Positions 23,105 through 44,300 of a stretch of DNA of 64,000 bases are shown here, in pieces. Position 1 is the stretch's first letter, and every line of letters begins with the position of its first letter. The DNA lies in contig NC_019863.2 of NCBI RefSeq assembly GCF_002234675.1, positions 3,834,609-3,898,608 on the forward strand, written 5' to 3'. A program made the position numbers and the translations under genes. The notes under the pieces were generated by a model. The model saw nothing but the letters and a program-made list of their open reading frames with translations, ran no database searches and had not been told where the DNA came from. The stretch is from Oryzias latipes. Taxonomy: Eukaryota > Chordata > Actinopteri > Beloniformes > Adrianichthyidae.

Positions 23105-24540
23105 CAACTATTTCAGCAACATGTTTGTTTTAGGAGTAAAGTCGGTGAAATGATGCAGCTCACAGTAGAAACCTGAGGATGACATTAAAGCACAGTAGAG
23201 AATCGGTTCAGAAAACATCTGTCTTTTCAGGTCACAGTGAGAGAAACGTAAAGCCTTTAAATAAAACTTGATACGAAATGACTTTGCTTTCTGCAAATCC
23301 TTTTCAGTTGCAATATTATACAACAATTCCAAACAATGTTTGTTTCATAAGACCGGCCTTAAAAAATTACTTACTTATTCTTGTTTATTGGTCTATTTTT
23401 TAAAACAGGACTTCTATTTTGCTTCACATCCTTGTTGTTTCTGGTGGAAGTGAACTAGTTTAGGCGTTTACTTTTGTGTCCGTTTGGCAAACACGTTTCA
23501 TGGACACAAAAAGGAGAGGGCAGTGATGGAATCCGCTCTTTAGCAACAACATTAATCTTCTATTGAGGGACACATTGAAATGCATCAGCCTTGTAGCAGC
23601 CTGGGATCCAGCAATCAATAGAGGCTGCAGGATCCTGGCCATCGGCAGCGTGACATCTTGGCTGCCAAGAAACGCCGCTTCCTCTCTTTACAACTTCTAA
23701 TTTAGGCAAAGTCACTGACCGTCACATTTCACCGTCAACGCCTGGACTTTACAGGCAAAGAAAGGTTGACTTTATCATCTGCAGCTGGCTCAAACACAAG
23801 TCTTTTGATTAAAGCATCTGTCTTATTATAAAGGAAGTGTTTATATTTCACAATAACAAAATAAATTGACCCCGTTTATTTGAACAGATTTAAAGAGGGT
23901 CACTTTACATTATATGTTTGAAATATATCAAAATTTGAAAAAAAATCTCAGTGTTTATAGACGGATTTGTTTAGAACCTGTGAGGAACGAAAAGACTACA
24001 AATGAGTTCTCAGCCACTTTTTTAACATTTCTCCTCCATTGCAGGAGTTAAATTTATGTGGCCATTATGAGCGTGGATGTGTAGCTGATATCTCTATCCC
24101 GCTTAAAGGAGGTTGTCAGACAACACTGCCCTGGAGACAAAGTGCCCTGCGAGCTCACGGCTCAGCTCAGCTCACACGCCGCAGCGTCTCAAACACATTA
24201 GCTTCCCTCCTCAGACCAGCAGCTTGAGGAACTCATTCAACCTTAATTGTTCTACAAGAAATAAAATCAAGACAAGCCACTTCTGAAGTCACAGCTTTTG
24301 GGAACAACAGCTTCTACAATTATAGCCCTCAAACCATCATCTGGAATTGTGCTGCTTGCTCTATTTTCCTCTATAAATTCTCCATAAAACCCAAATAATC
24401 CTTTAAACACTTCCATAAATTTACCCCAAGTGTTTTAGCCTTCCTCCTTGTTTGGACACAGATGATGTTACTGGTTTGTCTTGTTGGTTGTTGGCGTCTT
24501 GTCTAATGAGGCAGATAGTGTTCAATGTCAGGTAACAGAC
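23105..24540. other. Intergenic DNA, nothing assigned
   Basis: No exon or repeat recognised. Confidence 0.45.
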
Positions 24541-24544
24541 GCTG

Positions 24545-24547
24545 CCC

Positions 24548-24578
<31 letters not shown>

Positions 24579-24582
24579 AGAC
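24545..24582. repeat. Poly-C run followed by a CA microsatellite
   Basis: About twenty C residues followed by (CA)n. Confidence 0.95.
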
Positions 24583-24973
24583 ACACTGTCAAATTTCTGC
24601 TCTCCCTGAAAGAGCCAGACTTGGAGATCTAATTAATTTAAAGGGATTTTTTTCAGATGATCAACGCAATGACTGGAGATTTTATAACAGTTTGGTTCAT
24701 TTATGTTATGTAAAACAAATTTAAACATAATTTTCTTTATAACGGGAGCTGTTCTCTAGAAAGAAAAACTGCATCTGATATTTTTTCATTGCAAATCATA
24801 CCCACTAGAAATAAGTCAGAAATTATGCACATTTTTTTGAAAAAAGAAAAAAAACTAACATTTTCTGACTAATTCTAGCCACTGAGACATGCAAACATTT
24901 TATTTTTGCTGTTGAAAACCTTCTTAATGAGTACTTTATTTTTTGCAAGACAAAATCAAGACATGTTGTCCTA

Positions 24974-25196
24974 ACCCTTGTGCTATCCTGTGGGGTCCAG
25001 AAGACCCCACCCTTACATTGACGTGTTCTCCCTACCATGACAAAGGTGGATAAAGGTGGAAAGATTTCATGTAATCCATGGACACCGGTGAAGATCACAA
25101 ATCATTGAAGAAAAAAGGTTCAGAGCACTGTCTAGTGGGTCTAGATGACCCAACTCCCAACGTTAACGTGCCTAGGATAGCACGAAGGTTGCAAGG
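24974..25196. mobile_element. MITE of about 220 bp
   Basis: The left end aacccttgtgctatcctgtg and the right end (cctaggatagcacgaaggtt) form imperfect inverted repeats around the core tgtgctatcct. The interior is non-coding and is itself partly palindromic (gggtccagaagaccccac near the left, gggtctagatgacccaac near the right). The superfamily is not determined. Confidence 0.65.
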
Positions 25197-25575
25197 GTCT
25201 TTTCCCTCTCTTAAGATTCAGTTTTTGCTGTTTTTTGCATGATTGGGGGGGGGGGGGCACTCTTTTATTTGTCAAAAACAAATTCTGATGTTTTGGTTGT
25301 TGTACTATACTTCTAAGAAATTGTTTCAACTTTTAAATTGTGTCTTAGTGTGCATGTTCTTTTGAATAAAAACACTTTCAGGATCATCTAAATTGTATTT
25401 TTTTAAATTGATGTTAAAACACGTTCTGGTTCTTTAAAATGAATAATCGTTTTTTAATCAAATAAATGTCCCTTTTAATCAGCTGCAGCATTTCAGTGCT
25501 CTGTGTGTTACAGTCGTTTCATTCTAAGGTACGATTTTGTCTACGTGTTTTAATATTTCAAAGAAAATAAATGCT

Positions 25576-25923
25576 TTAATTCACATTTGTTTTAGGTTTT
25601 ATGAATTGTTTTGCTGAAAGCCCACTGATGTGGCGGTAAAGCAGTATCCAGTCAATAACAAGACAAAAATACACCTCACAATAAAAACTCGGGGCCCAGA
25701 GATGAAAGTGGAAACCTCCTCCAAAGCCCGTCATTAGAAGCTCCACAGGCCTCGGTTCTGGATCCAGCAGCTGCTGAGGCAGCACTCCAGCAGGCCTGCC
25801 ATCAAACTCACTGGCACCAATCTGTTTTACTTGTAGCTGTTTAACACAACGCAGCAGGAGTGACATTATGGCCTCATGGCAAGAGGCGCTCAATAGCCGT
25901 GGCAACATTAGCTCTCGTTGCAC
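25576..25923 (-). other. Unrecognised 115-residue open frame in the FGD5-CCDC174 interval
   Basis: An open frame on the minus strand, with GC content (25700-25923) higher than its neighbourhood. I recognise no family and no splice pattern. Mammals carry C3orf20 between CCDC174 and FGD5, so a relic or unrelated conserved element is conceivable. It may equally be chance. Confidence 0.12.
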
Positions 25924-26411
25924 TCAGTGACTCATTATAGCTCACCGTGGGGTGGTGCTGACCCTGGGACCCGTGTCTGTGTGCAGATGCTCGCTCTGTG
26001 TGGAGGTGAGAACACATGTCAGTGCAGGTCTATTCACTGATGAAGCATTAAAGAAGACTGCAGCAGCAAAACAGCCCTCGTGTGGGTCACAGTGGGACAT
26101 TAAGAAACTCAAGCTGTTCTACAGGAACACCGTTTCTTTAGAGTCAGATCGAACAATCTTTGGAATTTCATACAGATCTTTGTTTTCTGTTGTCAGAAGA
26201 AAGTTGGTCGAACATATTCACTGGAAAATGATTTTTAAAGAAGATGAAGGGATGTTGGAGGTCAAGGAAAGCTGGATTTTTATTTTTAAAGTTCGCTTCA
26301 GCGTTAAAGGAGGTAAACTAAACAGGCTTTGTAGAATCTAAACCTAACACTTTCTTCCAACATAAATGTTTTTTACCTACAGGAAAACCTGCAAACATTC
26401 ACCATCTGAGC

Positions 26412-26755
26412 TAATAGCTCCATGGTGGTGTAGTGGGTAGCACTCTGACCTCACAGTGAGGAGGTTGTGGTTCAACTCCTGACTGGGCCTTTTCCATGAG
26501 GAGTTTGCATGTTCTCCTTGTGGATCTGTGGTTTTCTTCAGGTACTCCAGCTTCCTCCCACTGTCCAAAAGTATGCAGGTAAATTGATGACTCTAGTTGC
26601 TCCTAAGTGTTTATATGTGTGTGATTGTTTGCCCTATGAAGGCTTCAGCAAACCCAAAACGGATACAGTGGCTTTGGAAAATGGATGGACGGGGGGACGG
26701 ATCCATGGATGGAGGGATGGCTGGACAGAAGGATAGATGGATGGGTGGATGGAGC
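26412..26755 (+). mobile_element. tRNA-headed SINE-like retroposon with GATG tail
   Basis: The head ggtggtgtagtgggtagcac is followed by the widespread fish body phrases aggagtttgcatgttctcc and cagcttcctcccactgtcca, then a short GATG-type tail (atggatggacggggggacgg). The same family is at 34306-34640 and 54585-54815, and a head fragment is at 7831. Confidence 0.75.
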
Positions 26756-26759
26756 TCAC

Positions 26760-27840
26760 ACCACATCTGAGCTTTAAACCAACACATTTTGTTTGGGGAA
26801 ATCAGTACGAAGCTAAAACATTATTGACTGGATTTGAAACTTCTCACACAGAAATCCAGTGAAAAAGATCCATTTAAATATTATTCAAGTAATATAAATT
26901 CAATAAAATTTTAACATATAAGCCAACCTTTCATTTTCTGACCCAGTGCATTTACTGTTCTCAGCATGTTGATCCTGGTAGGATTAAAAAAATCTTCTTC
27001 TTCTCTGACTGAATTATAAGGTTTTCTTTGCAAATGCTAAAAAATGTAGGATTGGCGCACAGATCAGCCAAAAAAATTTCAACAAATAGAGAGGAAGTCT
27101 GCAGGAGACCTTTGCATGATTTCAAACACAAAAGGATTTATTTGATCCCATGAATAGATTGCACGGGAAAAGGGATTTGTTAGATCTTACCATGTTGGAA
27201 GTTTAATTTTGTGGATAAAGAGGATGCTAATCTCAGGTCAGTGACATGGCGGTTCTTTGCTGGTCTTTATTGCAGTAAATGTCCTCTCTTAGAGATGGAC
27301 AGTCTCAAAGTAAATGCCTCTTAAAATGGATCATGGGGGAAAATACAAATCTATTCTTTAGATTTGCAGTTTTTTTTTTCCATTTTATGCTTTTACAAAA
27401 AATATCACAGAAAAGAACAAAAAATGCAAATGTTTCTAGAATGAAGTCTTTAATCACTACTCTTCTTCGAAAACATTAAAACAAACTATTAAAAACACAA
27501 GAATGTACCTTCATTTCCTTGCGAAATGATGTAGCGCCATCTAGTGGAAATTCTTGGAGACAAACTGTCCCAAAAAGATCTGGAGAAAACTAAATATTGA
27601 TTTGAATTTTTGGATCAGTTTTCCTTCAGAGAAATGACACCACTACGCGTTTGTTTCACTTCATAGATTTTCAGGATGGGGAGGTGAACACCTCATTTAG
27701 AGTTTTCCACACAATGATGTCATTAGGTTCACTGTTAAAACCCAAGAATCCTGGAATAAAAAACATTTCAACACGGCATCAATGTCAGCATTCTGTGGGG
27801 ATAAAAAGCTGATTTAGTCACTAAGTCAGTCCAAGTTCAT
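26760..27840. other. Intergenic DNA, nothing assigned
   Basis: AT-rich; no gene or repeat recognised. Confidence 0.45.
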
Positions 27841-27849
27841 CATTCAAAC

Positions 27850-28760
27850 AGTCATGAATAGACGACGTCGCTCAACTGATGAGCAGCACCACCTGACCAT
27901 AGCGCCTTCTGGTTGGTAGCAGACGGTCACATGTTGTAGGAGTCTCAAAGTGTCTTCAGCAGACTGCATCACAACAAAGAACTACTGGCAGGAGTGGATC
28001 CCCACTAGTGACAGACCACAACCATGACCAGGAGCTCTGACCTCTGACATGGTTTAGCAAACGCCACACAGCTGCAGGTCCGTTTCCCAGATGTGAGGGG
28101 TACCAGGGTATCCAGACAAACCAACCGACTCCACCGCTTTGACTTGAATGACAGACGACCGCTGCAGGAGACTACACTGACACCAAGACACACGTTTGCA
28201 GTACAAGACCATGGGACCTCGACAAGGTGAGTCACCTTGACATAAATGACGGTCGTCAGTGTTGGTGGAGAAGGCGAGGTGAGCAACAAGGTCCCCAAGG
28301 TTAGTATTGGTGGAGGAGGTGCAACAGTCTGGACAAGCATCACCAGTCAGAGCAACACTGATTTGGTTCATGTAGATGGTCAAGTCAACTCCACCAGCAC
28401 ACCCCCAACTTCCTGTTCATGGAGGATAATGCTCCACCACATGATGGACTTCAGGATGTGAGAGTGGCTTATCCGGTATGACCAGCAATGACCCCTGACC
28501 TGAACCCCCTGGAGCACGTCTGAGACCACTGATATACAGACTGGATGATGGGACCTCGACCCCAAGTGACCTGGCAGAACTGCATGCAGCACTTGTAGAA
28601 GAGTGGAACGCCTCAGAAAGACACCATGAGGCGAGTGAGGAGCAGGAGACGCCGCTGTCATTGCAGCAAATGGTGGAAATAGCTGTTACTGACACGGCCG
28701 GTGTTTATTTGTAGCCATCTTTCTTATTGTCTACATTTTGGGGGTAATAAACATAAAATA
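27850..28760 (+). mobile_element. Degenerate Tc1-like transposase relic
   Basis: Broken frames on the plus strand read as a Tc1-type DDE transposase: FMEDNAPPHDGLQDV (28418-28462, the second catalytic Asp block), TPDLNPLEHV (28491-28520, third block) and a C-terminal RRRRCHCS stretch. Upstream text such as ACG-rich cagctgcaggtccgtttccc matches the DNA-binding region only loosely. Multiple stops show it is dead. It lies about 380 bases downstream of the CCDC174 stop codon, on the opposite strand. Confidence 0.7.
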
Positions 28761-29054
28761 TGAGATTGTGTTTCTTCTCATTTATTATTTGTAATGTCAA
28801 AGGAAAACTTTACGCATTTCATTCAAATTCAGACCAAATATAAGTTCTCATGTAAATAACATTATTGTGAGTATCCTGTAAAAGCATCTTTTTATAGCCA
28901 AAAGCAGCTTTTATCTTAGTTTTTAAGGAAAAAGTTTCATCCATTTCTCTGTCAAACACATTTGAAGTATGAACTTGTTCAGTTTTCTAAATAAAAAAAG
29001 GGATTATCAATGAGAATCACAGCAGAGTGGGATGTAGAAAGTTCAAATGAGCAT

Positions 29055-29060
29055 TTTATT
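29055..29060 (-). terminator. Polyadenylation signal AATAAA of CCDC174
   Basis: AATAAA on the minus strand about 77 bases after the stop codon (29137-29139). This would give a very short 3' UTR. Confidence 0.6.
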
Positions 29061-29136
29061 CTCTAGTTCTGTTTCACACATGGGTTTCTATTTTTTTTCT
29101 GTGATGCTTTGTTTACTTTCACAAACGCAGGAGAAG

Positions 29137-35918
<6,782 letters not shown>

Positions 35919-38221
35919 ATTTAGGATATATATGTTATTACTTCAACGTCCCCATCAAGTTAGCATAAGAGCTACTTCTTCCTCTTCTTCTTCGCTGCTT
36001 TGAATTCAGTTATGGGCAAAGTGACGCTTTGCTGCCCCCATGAGTCCAAACGGTGTCATTGATTTCTTTTAAACCCACTTTTCTACACTGTTCTCAGCTA
36101 ATATTTACTTTATTTATTAGCTTAGTGTCCTCACAATTCCAATACTTCATGTAATGTGTGGAGATAAAAGGAAAGATGTAAAGATAATACTATTCAGTAA
36201 GTATTACATAAAAAACAGGAATTACTATTTTAGCAAATAATTAAAAATCAAATGTCACTTTTCACACATTTATGGAATTAAACATTTTGTGATCTGGTTT
36301 ATAATAAAATCCTCAGGATAATTTTCAAAACCCACAATAAAATTCAGGTTATCTGCTTTAAAAAATTTTAAAAATCTAGAATGACATCTAGTATCTAGCA
36401 CTTCCTAAAAGTACCGTAGTGAATTAGGAATGTTCGTGCTATTCGATGCATTTAAAAAAAGTTAAAAGACCCCGAAATACTTGGGGTTTAACAATGAATA
36501 CATGTTTTTCTATTCCTATGATCCAACCAATTTGATCCGTCTGAGGCAAGTTGTTAATCGAGTTGACCTACACTGTTAAAAAATGTTTAAAAATGATACA
36601 TGAATGAAACCATACGTTAGGGTTACGTAATTATCATTTGCTTACACGCCATTATCACCATCATATGATCATCTCAGTTCTATCTTTCAGTCAGAAAACA
36701 CTGACGTGTTTGGTGCTGACTATACAAGATATGATGTTCCTGTACTGCTTTATTGAATGACCCACTTTTGTGTTATCAACCCCGTCCACCAGTAAAACCA
36801 GACTGCATACATTGAGAAGGCAGAACTCCTCTGTGACAGACAGGCTTCTCCTTCTGCTGAAGTCTGACAAAAATTCTCATCTCCTGTGTGGTTCTTCTAT
36901 TTGTTAGGGAAAAGTCAGAACCCTGACAAGACAGACATTTTGTTTTTTGCTGTATTTTATCCCTAGTCTAACAAACTGTTATTTTATTGGTTACACGAGC
37001 CAATGTAACCAATTAAATACAATTTAAAGCTTCATGTTTTTTTTGTTAAATTCCTTTCCCATTTTGTTCATCTGGACATTTGAAAAAAAAAACATAAATT
37101 GAACTATTTTTGATACAATTCTTGCTGTCCTTGCCTTATTCTGCTCGGTCCAACACAATGATGGAAGAGGAAGATACTCTGGCAAACCCTGAGCCTGCTG
37201 GGGAAGATAAAACTATTGAACATCCGAAAGTTCTATGCATTCAAATCATCATCACATTGAATGAGAGACAAATCCTTAATGCAAATAAAATCCTACAAAA
37301 TATTAAGATATTTTTTCTCAACAAAATAAGCAGAGCTTTTCTGAAATGCATCATTTAGACTTTGCTTTGGGTGAGTAATCGACCCAAACCAAACGTCCAT
37401 CCTGGACATGGAAATAACAGAAACAGTGTTTTGGAAATGAAGTAACATCAAACGCTGCATCTGTTTAGGGTTACACCTTTACCCACCGAGTGTGGTTACA
37501 TTACTATGAATGACACCTTGAATTGAATGGTGTGATTTCAGTCTTAAAAGGAAAACACACACTTGCTGAGGGCCTGTGATTCATGTTCTACATAAATTCC
37601 ATCTTAAGCGCTTCACAGAAGACTTAACTGACGTTCGATCTCTAAATATAATTCAGACCCATAATTGCTGAGCAATGCGATTTCACAGAACTCTCCACCA
37701 GGTTACACAAAGCAGATGCCACTCCAACGCTCACACTGATACTCAACGCCTTTATAGAAGTCTAATCTGACCATGAAAAGGTCATTTTAACGTTCTCTGG
37801 TCTGTAGCATCCATCCACTCACCTCCTCCAAGCTGAAAGCAGCTCGACAGACGGCTCTTTATAAAATCAAGAGCCCTTCAGGGACCAAAAAGAAAGGAAG
37901 AACCGTCTCTCAGCCCCTTCCTGCTGGGTGCAAACTCTTTTCCAAAGCTTCCACCAGCACTTGTGTTTCCATTCCTCACCGTTTCAACAAAACATCACTG
38001 AGACAGTTTATGGAAAACAGGCTTTAATAATCCTTCACTGAATCTAACCAAACTTTGACAGAGTTGATGTTTTTAAGACACTTTAGAGGTTGGAACCGAT
38101 GAACACAACCGTGACAAACCTCAAACAGTTCCAACGTCTATTCACAGGAACTTAAAACGTGAATTAAACCAAAGCGTCTTAATCAAGGAGAACCTTTGTC
38201 TTTAACTTTTACTACTGATCA
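35919..38221. other. Intergenic DNA between CCDC174 and TATDN2
   Basis: The first 150 bases upstream of the CCDC174 start are the likely promoter/5' UTR, although they are not CpG-rich. A phrase at 36520-36560 (tgatccgtctgaggcaagtt) recurs at about 16220-16255, so a short dispersed repeat is present. No further gene is seen. Confidence 0.5.
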
Positions 38222-38227
38222 TTTATT
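38222..38227 (-). terminator. Polyadenylation signal AATAAA of TATDN2
   Basis: AATAAA on the minus strand about 150 bases beyond the TATDN2 stop codon (38375-38377). Confidence 0.6.
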
Positions 38228-38374
38228 TGCCTTTTAGGCTAAAACCTGTCCTCGACCTTCCTCCACCTGTAGATAAAGTATTAAAAAAAACAAGAGCATT
38301 TGAGGTTTGAGCCACAAAGAAAACACAGGTGCAGTCCATGACTTGAGACAGATTTGACGTGGTGTCCCCACAGA

Positions 38375-41300
38375 TTAGATGCCGTAAAGCTCTGTGGTGT
38401 TCTTTCGAATGGTGCTGAGGACCGTGGCCATGTCCTCTCTCTTCAGCCAACTCAGCTCCTCCAGGATGTGGAGACCCATTCCAGGATGTGAAAACCGACA
38501 GACGTTCTTCCCAACCTGTTCAAACGAAAAGGAAAACGGTCCGTTTATGGGGAGGAACACCGAAAACTGAAGTCGGCACACAGCTAAGCAGAGACTATAG
38601 TCCTTATCAAGGAGCAGACACAGCAAACATTTCAAGATTCCATTGAAGTCCCACTGCAACAATATTTTCCCCGTGGTCTTATGATTATGCCGTTTTAACC
38701 AAAATAAAAAGAAAGTTTTATGGCGTTTCATGGCTAACATTAATTGAACGAGCGCAAAGATAACTGAGCGAGTATATTCAGGAACTGAGTGAGGAACCTC
38801 ACAACTGCAAAGGCGCAATGCTAACCCACATTTTACAACTGCGCGCCTGCAATCCTACCGGAGCGGCGCTCCTGTGCGCTCGCTGGGTTTGCGAGCAACG
38901 TTCAGGGGATGTTTGTCACTTGGGGGCGGTAACCTTTCTGGTTGATCTGATTGGCCGAAATTTGCAGGTCAAATCTGGCGAGGCAGCGGGGCGGGACTTT
39001 CATTTTTTAGAGGCTTCAATTGAAAATAAAAAGCGGCGGATGTAACGGATTAAAACGTTAACGAACGGCCATAAAGAACAAGGTTAGACAGTGCAGCGCG
39101 TTTTTTTGTGCTGTAAGTTTGTCTCATGTGAAAATCACTATTAGGTACATACTTTATACATGTTCACTTTAGTTAGCCTGAGACAGAGCTACTACACAAC
39201 TCAAAGTACAAGAAGTGCCTATTAGCATGTGGTTAACAAATGCTAACAATGGAGCAGCCGCCCGGTGTCAAGCTCTTCACTCATCATCAGAAGGGGGGGG
39301 GGGGGGTCAAGGGCAGGGCTACTCAGCCCAGCATCAACGGCCACGCCCATGTAGAGCAGACTTTGGAAACAGAGGCTTCAGATAGACATGAAATGTGCTT
39401 TTAAGACACTTAGGTTGTGGGATTTTGGTTAAAAACTTCATAATCGTCATTAAAACACCACTGGAAAGGTTTTTATTAAAGAAAAAGTTGTTATGGGGGG
39501 CTTTAAAGCAGAAGGAGGCATCTTCCTTCATCATGAGGAAGGACTAATTTCCAATCTCCAGGAAGTCTCCAAGATGCCCTGAAAGCGTCGGATTTTGGTT
39601 TTTGTGCGTTCTCCAACAATCCATAGATAGCTTAGTAATAGTAAGCAAAGTAATACAGGGCTCGACATAGCCATTTGTCCGCTGGCCCGGTCCTGTTTTT
39701 CGAGCAGTGCGGACCACAAGACTTTACTTTTCACTAGTCCGCTCGGGCCACTAAAATATGTAACGGTTTATATATTCTTCACCTTTTTCAATAAAGTAAA
39801 TTTTGCGAAAACGTGTAGATTTACCTCGTCTTCATAATGTAGTTTTTCTGCTAGTCCTGTGTTCAGACTTCAAGGGTTTCTATGGGAAACCTTTGATCAC
39901 TTCTCCTTCTCTCCCGCCTGCGCGCGCTCGGCTTTCACTGCCGAGCACCACGCGGCACGCGCTCACTACTTTTTTTTTTCAAACTTTATTGAATGTAACA
40001 ATTCAATACAAAACAATGTTAAACAGCAACAACGAAGGCACAAGCCAGTGGGTTATTATTACATTTGATTATAAATCCGACACCGTCACTGAAGAGAGAC
40101 TGAAGCATGTCAGAGATGTGGAAGACATGGCAGGAATAGATAGGAATATGTTAGATGGAGTGACGGGTGGAATTAGTACTATGGACAGCAAGATATTTAA
40201 TGAATGCATTGAAGATGAAACTGTATCCACTAAGCTTTAAGCTGAATGTCAAAGAATCAAAGGCAACTCCAAATACCTGAATCTCAGACTCAAATGCAGT
40301 AGAATGTTAAACTACTTAATTTTGTTTTTCTTTACAACACTGTAAGCAGTAAGTATTTCTAGTTAGCTGAATGATCTCAGTTAGACCTGCACAATATGAG
40401 GAAAACTCGCGATATGCGATATCAGAGATTAAAATTGCGATAACGATATAATTTGCGGTATATAAACAAACAGCAAAATAACCAAATAACCATTCCCAGT
40501 TTAAAAATTATACTCCAAATGACCCTCGTTGACATAGGTTACAAACATCTAACATAATAGGGCTCCATCTGATTGGTCAACAATGTGAAAGCGTCCATCC
40601 GATTGGTCAAATGCATTAAGGGATTTATTTGATTCGTTAAATGGTTCAAGCTGCCATTAGATTGTTTTAACACATTTAAGGTTTATTGCGATATTTGCCG
40701 TTAGAAGCAGCATGAAAACGTCTGAACTAGTGTTACCTAATACACTGCAGTGCTCTCTTCAAAACATCTGAAACAGACTAGAGCAGATTTAAGTTTGATA
40801 TGGTCTATTTTCAGTCATTGAAAAGTGTAGAAATAAGTGATGTCACCAGAATGCACCAAATTGTACCATATTAAAAGTTTCCGGGGGGGCATGCCCCCAG
40901 ACCCCCCTAAAGTTGCAAGCACCTGCGGAGCGGCGGGTCCCGCTGTGCGCGGTGTCGGGCCAGTAACTTTCAGGCAGGGCCAGTAAGTTTCAAAAACTAC
41001 TGGCCCTGTGGGCCAGTGCAAATTTCTGGGCTATGTCAACCCCTGTAATAGCAAAGTAATAGCATGAACTGAACCTGAGCTCAAACGTACCTGTCTTGGC
41101 AGGAAATACGGTGCATCTGTCTCCAACACAATGCGGTTTAAAGGGATCTGGCGGACGGCGTTTCTGACTTCTTTGGCTTTGTTGTAGGTGATCAAGGCTG
41201 TAAAGCCCACATATAAATTTGGGAACTCGGTCAGGAAGGGCTCAATGACTGGAAAGCTGTTGGTGAAACAGTGTCTGAAAAACAGGAAACAGCTTTTAGA

Positions 41301-44300
41301 CAGTGTCTTTGAGAAGTGGATCACCACCCATCTTTGACCCAACTCACTTGAGAGCTGTGGGTACAGTTTAACTAGCGACTTCATTCATTAACGAGTAGCA
41401 CGCAAAATCGACTTTTTGGAGATTTAAAGTGCATTTAAGTGTATTATAATCATTCCTGACAAAAACCAACCCCAAAGCATTTCATCCATTCACACATTTC
41501 TGAGTGTTCCTCTAAAAACCTGTTCTCCGAAGCACCAGCCCCTCCCAATCCACGAAAACATCACATTGTGATGTCACAAAGTGAGAAAAAGCTTCCAGGA
41601 AGATTGTGTGCCGCCAGCTAAACGCCTTCATTTTATCTGTACAATATTCACACCCATGTTGATTGTTTTCGTGGGTGAAACGCAGACGCGCTGCCTCTAG
41701 GTTGACGTCATGAAATGGGCGGCGCCCTCATTGTTTATTTAAAAATCCCATCCTTGCTGAGCATTCTCTGTAGACTAAGATACAATTACACTTCAACATA
41801 CCGTGAAACAAACAACTGCTTTATGACAGGCACGTTTTCCAACAGCCTATAGTTGAAAATATTTGAAACTTTGATGAAAACTTTTTAAAAACTGACAACT
41901 TCAGGCTTTTGCTGTGGAAACAATCAAAGAAATGTCTGAAAGATCCCGGAGGGACTGGATTATATTGTTTTTACACACAAGAACACTTTACTGCCTATTT
42001 TTAAATTTCTAATATTCTAACAGAATTCAATGTTTTTATGAGGCTTAAATAGACCATAACATTATTGTTCATGTGACCGGACATGAAAAAGAGCTAAAAA
42101 CAATCCGAGATCAGACGCTTTCATTCATTCAAACCTCTCCTGTCAGTGATTTACTCTACACAAACTAGAAGAAACAAATCTGAGTATTGTTTCAAATAGT
42201 TTATATTAATGCATATAAGCTGTGTCCTGAATAATTCCTGCTTAAAGTTTTTATTTTTTAACAAAATGACACATTATGCTCAAATCTTTGGCTTTAGTTT
42301 TCAAAGCGTGAACTGTTCCCAATGGCTTACTTCACTAACAAAAACAAAGAAATAAGCACACAACAGACAAAATGTCAACACAACAGTTTTACTAAAGTTG
42401 ACTCGTTGCTGCTGAACCTCTCCTGAATAACCGACCCACTGACAGTGACAGTTATATTCTTTGGTATTAACCTTTGTGTTGAATAAAAATGAGTCTTTCA
42501 ATTCTCTATTATAGCACCTAAGCAATTCAGTCAGTACTTTAAAAGTGTCTAACTCAATACTCAGCTCCAAGTATTAAGTCAAATTATGTTGTTATCAAAT
42601 TACTTGGAGATTTTGTCACAGCGAGGATTGATTTTTTCCTTCCGAGTCAAACATCAGATGCTAAATCCAATTGAATAATCTAAAAGCTCAGCTAAAAAAC
42701 TAAAAACGTTAGTAGCAATAGTGCAGCATAGGAGCAACGTCCTGAAAAAATGTGAAGCAATGAACACAGAATGAAGCACACTTCATTTCAAGGCACCTGT
42801 GAATCTTGTAGTCCCGAGGAACACACTTCTTCATGATCTCCAGCAGGTCAGCATCTGCATCCCTGCAGTGGATCACGACAGGCTTCTGCATGGCCACGGC
42901 CAAACGCAGCTGACGCTCAAACACCTTCACAGAGAGGCACAGCAACACAAATCACGCCGGCAGACTCACTGTGTGGCTTCAACTGCTTCTCACAACCATC
43001 TGTAGAAATTATTTTTTTGATGCTGACTAAACAGGAGACATTCACAGACACACACTGCCTGTCTTGTCGTGTTATTTGAGGTGCATGTCTGAGTCTTAAT
43101 GGACTACAGAGCAGGAACCTGCTGAAAAGTAGATTTTAAACGAGTCAGGCCAGATTCTGTTTTTATTTTTTAATCTTTTCCTGTGATAAATCAAAAATAA
43201 AACTCTTAGAGTATTGGATTACATCAATTACACAGAGCTAAACATTTTTAGGGTAACAAAATAAAACCAATGACTTGTTTTTTTTTTTAGAAAGCCTTAA
43301 TTCAAGGACAAATTTATTTGAGAGTATTTGTGTCCCACAAACGTCTTGATGACCAGGATCTCACCTTTTTTTGCTGTGTGACATCAGTTGAGTTTTTGTG
43401 GGAATAGTCCAGCCCCATCTCTCCAAACGCCACGGCTTTTGGATGCTTCATCGCCGTCAGTATACTGTTTTCCTGAAAATTGGAGTAGCTTTGGGCAAAA
43501 TGGGGGTGACACCCAAACGCCCCCCAAACCATGTCTTCCGCCAGCAAATGCTCCCACAGGGCCTCCTTCACCATGACGGCTGGGTTGCAGAAGTCTGCGA
43601 TACAACCTCCAAACTGTGGAGCGAAGCTGTTTCTGTATCTTTTCCGAAAGCTGCTGAAGGTCCCCCTGAAGCCGAGTTTTCCGTAGAGCATGTCCAGATG
43701 GCAGTGAGTGTCTATGAATGTCCCCTGACTGCCCCGAATGGAGCCAGTCCACAAACGATCGGACCCCAGGGACAGCCTTCTGGGATGAGACAGATTGGGA
43801 CTTAAGGGACAAGGAGGGGAACGCACAGAGGGGCCACAGTCACTGCGTCTGTGTCGAGCTGCAAAGTTCATAGAGGGGGTGGAAGCTGACTGTAGAGGCA
43901 GAGCAAAAGGATCAAACCCAGGGGGTTCGGAAAATGACTGGAAACTATGAGAGCCGGCTGTGAAACCACCAACGTTTGACTGGTGGGACTCTCTAAACGC
44001 GGCGAAACATTTCCCCTGAGAGGACGCCGTCCCTGCACCCTCAGGAGTGTGGAATGTCCCAGCGTCTTCTCCTGGGGAGTTCACTAAAGAGGTCTGGTCG
44101 AGTGGACTCTGCAGGTCGGCAGTAAGATCAGGTGGTGGTTCTGGAGAAAACTCCAGTAGACAAACAGCAGAATCTTGACCCTGTTCGCCGTCATTTATCT
44201 TGCCTTGGGGGATAATGTTCACAAACACAAAGTCCTGATTAACAAAAAAAATAGGGAAGAAAGGAGAAAAAACAATGACCAGTTATCACATTTCATCGCA

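Noticed and set aside
22715..23107. 130-residue minus-strand frame made of His-Pro-Ser repeats
   Set aside because: Pure translation of the GATG satellite; no gene context.
39803..40240. 145-residue plus-strand frame in the hAT-like element
   Set aside because: No hAT transposase motif could be recognised, so it was kept only as a remark in the element's entry.
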